Origin: Aquimarina mytili | Lineage (GTDB): Bacteria > Bacteroidota > Bacteroidia > Flavobacteriales > Flavobacteriaceae | Length of the DNA: 64,000 nt | Assembly (NCBI RefSeq): GCF_016735115.1 | Contig: NZ_JAERQJ010000001.1 | Location: forward strand, 779,501-843,500 | Direction: 5' to 3' | Part shown: one piece after another, positions 60,015-64,000 of the stretch | Numbering within the stretch: the stretch's first letter is position 1 | Layout of the letters: every line of letters begins with the position of its first letter | Notes under the pieces: model-generated | Told to the model about the DNA's origin: nothing | Databases searched by the model: none | The model's input: only the letters and a program-made list of their open reading frames with translations | Translations under genes and position numbers: made by a program

Positions 60015-60446
60015 AATGATTTGTTTTTAAATGATTAATAATACTCTAATCTATATAAATAATAATCGGGATGAAAAATGAAAATCAACTCTAACGATGT
60101 AGTGTTAATAAAGACTTTGATTTTGTAGGTTTTTTAGGATAATTTATTATGAAAATTACACCTTATGCTCAATTTATTTGCAGCATTTACATAATTTCAA
60201 GTAATTATTTGATGAATTTTTAGGTTTCTGCTTTCGTACTATAGATGTCATCATTTTTATAACATAGAGTCAAAGCGTATGCTTAGGTTATAATTGAAGT
60301 GTAGCCTTAACTATAAAAAGAATAAAGAACGTGATATGATTTGGAGAAGGAGGGAGGTATGAACGAGTGTATAACAAAAAAAAGAGTGCTTACAATAAGC
60401 ACTCTTTAATCATTTTGGCTAACTCAAAATGTGTGAATATCATTCA
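60015..60446. other. 432-base intergenic region upstream of the peptide gene
   Basis: This AT-rich region lies between the peptide precursor and the amylase gene, both on the minus strand. It contains the amylase terminator at 60376-60407 and must hold the promoter of the peptide operon. No exact TAnnTTTG was found on the minus strand; TACGCTTTG near 60272-60280 has one extra base. A 24-codon frame at about 60150 on the plus strand looks accidental. No tRNA or clear small RNA was seen. Confidence 0.6.
60376..60407 (-). terminator. Intrinsic terminator of the amylase operon
   Basis: AAAGAGTGCTTA and TAAGCACTCTTT form a perfect 12-base stem with a 3-base loop, followed by T8 on the minus strand. 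It ends the starch locus 40 bases after the amylase stop. Confidence 0.92.
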
Positions 60447-61895
60447 TTATTTTGTAACAGACCAAATAGCATAACCTCCTGCTGGTGCTTGTAATAAAGC
60501 ATTACCTTCACCATCGGTAGTTGGAGTAGCTCTCGAGTTATCTGTATAATCAACTAAGGTTCTGTTTGCCCAGTTCGTTTTTACAGTACGAGTTTTGGTT
60601 TGTCCACTAATGTTCATGTATAAGATTAGTCCTGGATTATCTCCGCTACCACTTCTTTTCATGATATACTCATCTTTACTAGCTTCGATAACTTCTACAT
60701 CACCAACTGCTAAAGTATTATAGATTTCTATAAGAGTTTTTAATTGATCTCTGAACGCTTCATAATCCAAATAGAAAATAGTAGGATATCCATCATGAGT
60801 AAGAATATAAGAGTATGCTAATAATTTTTTTGCATAACTAATTCTGTTGTCCTCATTTTCATCTTTTTCAGTATCATGATTAGCAACAAAAGTTACAGCC
60901 ATGTCTGGATCTAATTTTCTTAACATGTTATCTGCATCACCTAATGCCGTAAGATCTTGAGCTCTATCAAGAGTTTCATCTAATCTATAGAAACAAGCAA
61001 AGTCAAATGCTGGAGAACCAGAGGCGTCTACCCAATCCTTTAAAACATCTTGGTTTCCATCGAAGTTTTCTCCTACAGAGAATCCACCTACTTTATTATT
61101 CCATTCTGTTACCCATTTTGGAGCAAAACTTTTTACATAATCAAAACGCCACCCATCAAAACCTAAAGACTTATAAAATTCTGCTACAGAGTCATCTCTT
61201 TTCCATAACCAGTCTTGCACATAAGGTTGGTCATGGCATAAATCAGTTTTTTCAAAGAATAATGCTTGTTCATCATTAGCATGAATATCATTAGGATGAA
61301 AATGCTCGTATGAACGGTTAAATTTACCAGAAGCATTACCGTTTGCTTCATTGAATAAACTGAATACTTCAGTATCTCCAGGTCTAAGAGGGTTATCTTG
61401 TAATCCTCCTCCTGAGTTGTGTCCCATTACGATATCCGCAATAACACCTATACCGTTAGCATGAGATTTTTCAATAAGGCTTTCTAGTTCTTCTCTAGAT
61501 CCAAAACGAGTTTCAACATTTTCATCACCTCTTTGGCTAAACTCACCTACATCAAAATAATCCATTGGGTCATATCCCATAGAAAAAGATCCTGAAGCAC
61601 CTTTACCAGGTGCAGGTAGCCATATTCTATTTACTCCTGCGGCAGCATAATCTTCAATCTTTTCATTGATTACATTATACCAATCGCCAATAGGTTCTAC
61701 ATCCCAATAAAAAGCTTGCATAAATACTCCTGCATCTTCTTTTTTAAATTGGTTAAGGTCCATTTTTAGGAACTGGCTTGTTACTTCTCCGTCATTAACT
61801 GAAGTGTCGTCATCATCAGAACAACCGGTCAATCCAATAACCAACCCTCCTAGAAGGAGGATGGTTTTGGTTGATATATTTTTAAATTTTTTCAT
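60447..61895 (-). CDS. GH13 alpha-amylase lipoprotein
   Basis: This 482-residue protein has a lipobox LVIGLTGCSDDDD (Cys25), predicting display on the outer membrane. The GH13 regions follow in order: region I VIADIVMGHNSGG (about 136), region II DGWRFDYVKSFAP with the nucleophile Asp (about 249), region III GFSVGENFDG with the acid/base Glu (about 272), and region IV FVANHDTEKDEN (about 337). The enzyme would cut alpha-1,4-glucans, as SusG does. It begins 28 bases after the SusE/F-like gene and is last in the operon before a strong terminator. Confidence 0.95.
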   Translation of the reverse strand: MKKFKNISTKTILLLGGLVIGLTGCSDDDDTSVNDGEVTSQFLKMDLNQFKKEDAGVFMQAFYWDVEPIGDWYNVINEKIEDYAAAGVNRIWLPAPGKGASGSFSMGYDPMDYFDVGEFSQRGDENVETRFGSREELESLIEKSHANGIGVIADIVMGHNSGGGLQDNPLRPGDTEVFSLFNEANGNASGKFNRSYEHFHPNDIHANDEQALFFEKTDLCHDQPYVQDWLWKRDDSVAEFYKSLGFDGWRFDYVKSFAPKWVTEWNNKVGGFSVGENFDGNQDVLKDWVDASGSPAFDFACFYRLDETLDRAQDLTALGDADNMLRKLDPDMAVTFVANHDTEKDENEDNRISYAKKLLAYSYILTHDGYPTIFYLDYEAFRDQLKTLIEIYNTLAVGDVEVIEASKDEYIMKRSGSGDNPGLILYMNISGQTKTRTVKTNWANRTLVDYTDNSRATPTTDGEGNALLQAPAGGYAIWSVTK

Positions 61896-61923
61896 TTCAA
61901 CTTTTTAAGGTTTATCAATCAGA

Positions 61924-63111
61924 TTACTCTACAGGAACTAATAAGTAACGTCCATCTAGGTCATTAAACCAAATGTCATATTTACCAGCAGTTACAGGAA
62001 TTGCAGGAGGATCGCCATCGGTAATACCAACACCTGTAAGTTCTGTTGTACCACCCCAGTTTCCTGGCCAGTCATCACTATGTCTGAACTTTAATGGTCC
62101 GTCAAATAAATCAACTCCTTCTAAGTACCAAATATGAGGGTTAAATGCAGATTGAGTCATATCAGTATCAGGAGCATTCCAACCACTATCATCACCGGTT
62201 CTTGCAGCTCCAATAATACCAATTGTAGTATACTCAGGCTCTGTAGTAATAGTAAACGGAGTAAAAGAATATGTTAAATCATCAATATTAACTGTTAAGT
62301 CATAATATCCAGTTGCAGCAACTTTAAATGCACCAGGGTCACCACCAAGAATATCACTGCTGGTAAATCCACCACCATCTAATCCCCATTGTGGTTGCCA
62401 TGCTCCTTGGGTTTCTAACAGTTTAAATTCGTCTCCACCACCATCAGTACTGAAATATCCTCTAAAATGGAAAACATTTTCATTATCAGGATCTCTAAAT
62501 AAATAGGTATTTGTAGAAGTCATTGCTCCTCCATTTTCCCAATCATCATTATTAGCAGTACCATCTTTGTTTGTGTCTACAGAATTACCAACTAAGAAAA
62601 GGTTCTTTACAGGTACAACTGTAGCATAAGGTGTAACTACAACAGAAATTACATTCGACTCGATACCAGATCCGCCATCGGTTCCGATAGAAGAAACTAC
62701 TCTTAATTGTATTGCACTTTCAACATCTGGTAATAAACCTATAGTAATCGCTAAATTATTAAGATCTCCTATTGTCCAAGTATAGAAAAGATCATTAGTT
62801 GTTGCAGCAACCTGGGGAGTTTCAAAATTAGTTCCGCTAGCTGCAGCTTCTATAGTATATGTAATTGGTGTATCAACATTATATGCAGCATCTTTCCAAA
62901 CAAAGGTAAACGCTTGTTGATCTGCCAGGTCTTTGTTAAGAGTAACTTCTGTTGCAGCAGGAGATACAATTAGCGGTCCTTCAGATTGTTCTTCCTGTAT
63001 TACAAATGTAGGCTCTTCGTCTTCTACACATGCATTGAAGCATAACGATGCTACAAATGCAAACATTAAAATTGATATTTTTTTCATGACTGTATAATTT
63101 AAATTTTTCAT
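61924..63111 (-). CDS. SusE/SusF-like starch-binding lipoprotein
   Basis: This 395-residue protein has a lipobox FVASLCFNACVED. The start may be ATG 63111 or, with a tighter signal peptide, ATG 63087 (MKKISILMF). The N-terminal SusE-type domain (SPAATEVTLNKDLADQQAFTFVWKDA, Fn3-like) is followed by two carbohydrate-binding units, KNLFLVGNSVDTN to FSTDGGGDEFKLLE and YTTIGIIGAARTGDDSGWNAPDTD to LKFRHSDDWPGNWG, rich in Trp as in SusE/SusF. It holds starch at the surface for SusG and SusC/D. It lies 6 bases after the SusD gene and 28 before the amylase gene. Confidence 0.9.
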   Translation of the reverse strand: MKNLNYTVMKKISILMFAFVASLCFNACVEDEEPTFVIQEEQSEGPLIVSPAATEVTLNKDLADQQAFTFVWKDAAYNVDTPITYTIEAAASGTNFETPQVAATTNDLFYTWTIGDLNNLAITIGLLPDVESAIQLRVVSSIGTDGGSGIESNVISVVVTPYATVVPVKNLFLVGNSVDTNKDGTANNDDWENGGAMTSTNTYLFRDPDNENVFHFRGYFSTDGGGDEFKLLETQGAWQPQWGLDGGGFTSSDILGGDPGAFKVAATGYYDLTVNIDDLTYSFTPFTITTEPEYTTIGIIGAARTGDDSGWNAPDTDMTQSAFNPHIWYLEGVDLFDGPLKFRHSDDWPGNWGGTTELTGVGITDGDPPAIPVTAGKYDIWFNDLDGRYLLVPVE

Positions 63112-63117
63112 AGTTTA

Positions 63118-64000
63118 TTAGAATCCTGGATTTTGTCCAAGGTTTGGATTTGCCGATAGGTTTTGAGCAGGAACTGGGAATAGTTTAAATTGCTCTCCAA
63201 TTGAAGATCCATTAGGAGTACCTCCTTTATATCTCCAATTATATGCTCCTCCTGTATACAAACCAAATCGAATCAAATCTTGTCTTCTGTGTGCTTCCCA
63301 ATATAGCTCTCGCGCTCTTTCATCGATTAGAAAGTCTAGAGTCAATTCTGGATCTGTAATGTTTCCAGAAGTATCTCCAAAAGCTCTTTCTCTTAGTGCA
63401 TTTACATATCCTAAGGCAACACTTCTATCTCCACCACCATTTCGTAAGTGTGCTTCAGCATACATTAAGTATACATCTGCTAATCTAAACATCGGGAAAT
63501 CAGTGTCGGCAAAAGTAACATTCGGTGCTGGTTCACCTGTTGATTTAATATTAGAGTATTTGGTTACCAAATATCCTCTAGTGAAATCAGTAAAATCATC
63601 GCCAATTTCTATTGGTCTATCAACTGGTGGATCTGTACTGGTTGGGTCAGAGCTTATATCCTGAGTAACTAAAGCATTTCTACTATCATTTTGGAAAAGA
63701 GGATCAGTTACAAATTTTTCAGAAAACTGTCTTCTAGCTCTATATAATGTTGTAAATCCTTCTACTCCTAATGACGCTGGAGTTGGTTCAAATCCTGGTG
63801 CATTTTGTTCTCCTTGTATAATTAAAGATGCACCTCCAAAGTTTCTTACAGAATTACCATCTCCAACAATTGGAAATATGATTTCATTCTGAGCTCCATT
63901 AGAGTCATTGTCTGCATTAAAATTGTTTAGGTAAACAGGGTTTAATGAATATCCGCTATTGATAATTTCTTCACAAACACGTAAACAATCTGCATAACGT
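63118..64000 (-). CDS. SusD/RagB family nutrient-binding lipoprotein, N-terminus cut by window edge
   Basis: The frame is open from the window end at 64000 to the stop at 63118, 294 codons, so the N-terminal part with the lipobox is missing. SusD C-terminal marks are clear: FPMFRLADVYLMYAEAHLRNG, LGYVNALRERAFG, FLIDERARELYWEAHRRQDLIRFG and the end KLFPVPAQNLSANPNLGQNPGF. Upstream RYADCLRVCEEII and SLNPVYLNNFN match the SusD helical core. SusD forms a lid on the SusC TonB transporter and binds the glycan. SusC is expected just beyond the window. Confidence 0.95.
   Translation of the reverse strand, partial: RYADCLRVCEEIINSGYSLNPVYLNNFNADNDSNGAQNEIIFPIVGDGNSVRNFGGASLIIQGEQNAPGFEPTPASLGVEGFTTLYRARRQFSEKFVTDPLFQNDSRNALVTQDISSDPTSTDPPVDRPIEIGDDFTDFTRGYLVTKYSNIKSTGEPAPNVTFADTDFPMFRLADVYLMYAEAHLRNGGGDRSVALGYVNALRERAFGDTSGNITDPELTLDFLIDERARELYWEAHRRQDLIRFGLYTGGAYNWRYKGGTPNGSSIGEQFKLFPVPAQNLSANPNLGQNPGF

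Noticed and set aside
60150..60224. 24-codon plus-strand frame upstream of the peptide gene
   Set aside because: No promoter or conserved feature, and lies opposite to the operon; likely chance in AT-rich DNA.
1..64000. CRISPR arrays, transposons, prophage, tRNA or rRNA genes
   Set aside because: No regularly spaced repeats, transposase-like frames, phage genes or cloverleaf-like segments were noticed by eye; a tRNAscan and repeat search were not possible here.

Overview
The window comes from a low-GC member of the Bacteroidota, most likely a marine Flavobacteriaceae. Four things point there. Promoters show the Bacteroidota -7 element TAnnTTTG, in the best case with TTG 19 bases upstream. 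Ribosome-binding sites of the Shine-Dalgarno type are essentially absent. Many lipoproteins start with a short signal peptide and a Cys, often followed by Ser/Asp. A Sus-type starch locus is present. No rRNA, tRNA, CRISPR array, transposase or integrase was seen. Species cannot be fixed from the sequence alone.

Left part (1-6200, all minus strand): a cell-surface polysaccharide modification block. It holds an MBOAT O-acyltransferase, two paralogous AlgX/AlgJ-type SGNH acetyltransferases, an FkbM methyltransferase and a truncated family 2 glycosyltransferase, with a small lipoprotein gene set in between. From 6350 to 19400 lie mainly housekeeping genes: smpB, clpB, ytxJ (bacillithiol redox), fahA, glyA and lspA. 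Among them is a TetR-thioesterase unit with clear palindromic operators. A stand-alone DUF4157 (eCIS-core) protein with an OmpA-like tail follows at 19524.

Middle part (21200-53200): a beta-helix lipoprotein, lpdA, a LytS/LytTR two-component pair beside a PAF-acetylhydrolase-like lipase and a TolQ-like membrane protein, then a six-gene minus-strand operon. That operon runs DEAD-box helicase, NTF2-like lipoprotein, YdjM-type membrane hydrolase, subclass B1 metallo-beta-lactamase, MsbA-like ABC exporter and DUF3179 protein. After it come an FMN reductase with pabB, tilS with dsbD, a Crp/Fnr regulator followed by a palindrome-preceded lamin-tail/spondin lipoprotein, a second TetR with three candidate operators next to an SDR gene, two secreted hydrolases and an orphan TPR histidine kinase.

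Right part: at 53302-60014 (minus strand) a compact peptide biosynthesis and export cluster. It contains a 69-residue double-glycine precursor with four core cysteines, an intrinsic terminator, a DUF6734 protein that looks like a GT-A glycosyltransferase, a C39-like/VKOR/thioredoxin fusion, a peptidase-containing ABC exporter and a HlyD adaptor. This is the best candidate for an undescribed system: a disulfide-bonded and possibly glycosylated bacteriocin, organised much like the sublancin/glycocin loci of Gram-positives. The window ends in a starch PUL: a GH13 alpha-amylase lipoprotein, a SusE/F-like starch-binding lipoprotein and a truncated SusD, with SusC expected beyond 64000.
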